Below, piece after piece: positions 35,915-35,938 of a stretch of DNA of 35,938 bases. How positions within the stretch are numbered: position 1 is the first letter of the stretch; the number at the start of each line of letters is the position of its first letter. The position numbers were made by a program, and so were the translations under genes. The notes beneath the pieces are model-generated. The model was not told the DNA's origin, did not search any database, and saw only the letters and a program-made list of their open reading frames with translations. Location of the stretch: positions 1 through 35,938 of the IMG/VR virus record IMGVR_UViG_3300043395_000917. The stretch is one strand, 5' to 3'. The DNA is from a virus.

Positions 35915-35938
35915 ATGACGACGGCGATCTACGCCCGC
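35915..35938 (+). CDS. partial serine recombinase (start only)
   Basis: The window ends inside a frame whose first eight codons read MTTAIYAR. This is the start of large serine recombinases/resolvases (the strand A-I-Y-A-R-V-S leading to the catalytic serine). It reads plus, divergently from the phage genes, as integrase genes often do at the prophage edge. Only eight codons are visible, so the call is a reading of the motif and not a domain match. Confidence 0.45.

Noticed and set aside
1-35938. Gene transfer agent instead of a prophage
   Set aside because: A complete lysis cassette, early genes, resolvase, iterons and a likely integrase point to a self-replicating phage; no GTA-like reduction is seen.

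Overview
The window reads as a picocyanobacterial (Synechococcus/Cyanobium-like) stretch of DNA that is almost entirely occupied by one tailed-phage genome, most likely an integrated prophage of a long-tailed (siphovirus-like) phage. The cyanobacterial assignment rests on the group-2/3 type sigma factor and the NblA-like small protein at the left end, and on phage proteins that resemble cyanophage families (GH24 lysozyme with a CPAG motif, LamG/SPRY fibre). This is recognition by eye; no database search was run.

Layout. Positions 1-1373 look like flank: a sigma-70 factor (+), a small NblA-like protein (-), a 54-residue protein (+) and an intrinsic terminator (+). From 1372 to about 35830 essentially every gene lies on the minus strand, so the phage is best read from right to left. 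35.8-34.0 kb: small regulators and a putative replication block (ribbon-helix-helix/initiator-like protein, loader-like protein) behind an array of 10-bp repeats. 33.8-29.4 kb: small early genes, a PD-(D/E)XK nuclease and a RusA-like resolvase. 29.4-23.2 kb: small and large terminase, a sigma factor that lacks region 4, a membrane-HTH protein, portal and MuF-like head protein. 23.2-8.0 kb: neck, tail tube, 975-residue tape measure, tail tip and appendage proteins. 8.0-5.1 kb: receptor-binding fibre and accessory protein. 4.9-3.3 kb: major capsid protein and two small virion proteins. 3.3-1.4 kb: lysis cassette. The last 24 bases open a plus-strand reading frame that looks like a serine recombinase.

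How it works together. Most genes are linked by ATGA, GTGA or TGATG overlaps, which implies long polycistronic transcripts with translational coupling. At junctions that are not coupled this way, an 11-base motif (GGCAAnYTnAR) recurs 20-40 bases upstream of the next start codon. Two copies follow directly behind intrinsic terminators in a shared composite block.

The most unusual locus is the large terminase gene. Its open frame contains an intein (27585-28565) directly before the Walker B motif. An HNH endonuclease with several zinc ribbons is encoded inside that intein in the +1 frame, starting where the N-terminal splicing domain ends and stopping where the C-terminal splicing domain begins. 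The other main candidates for new biology are the region-4-less sigma factor next to the terminase and the repeated junction motif.

No gene-free stretch exceeds 300 bases. No tRNA, rRNA, CRISPR array or insertion sequence was seen.
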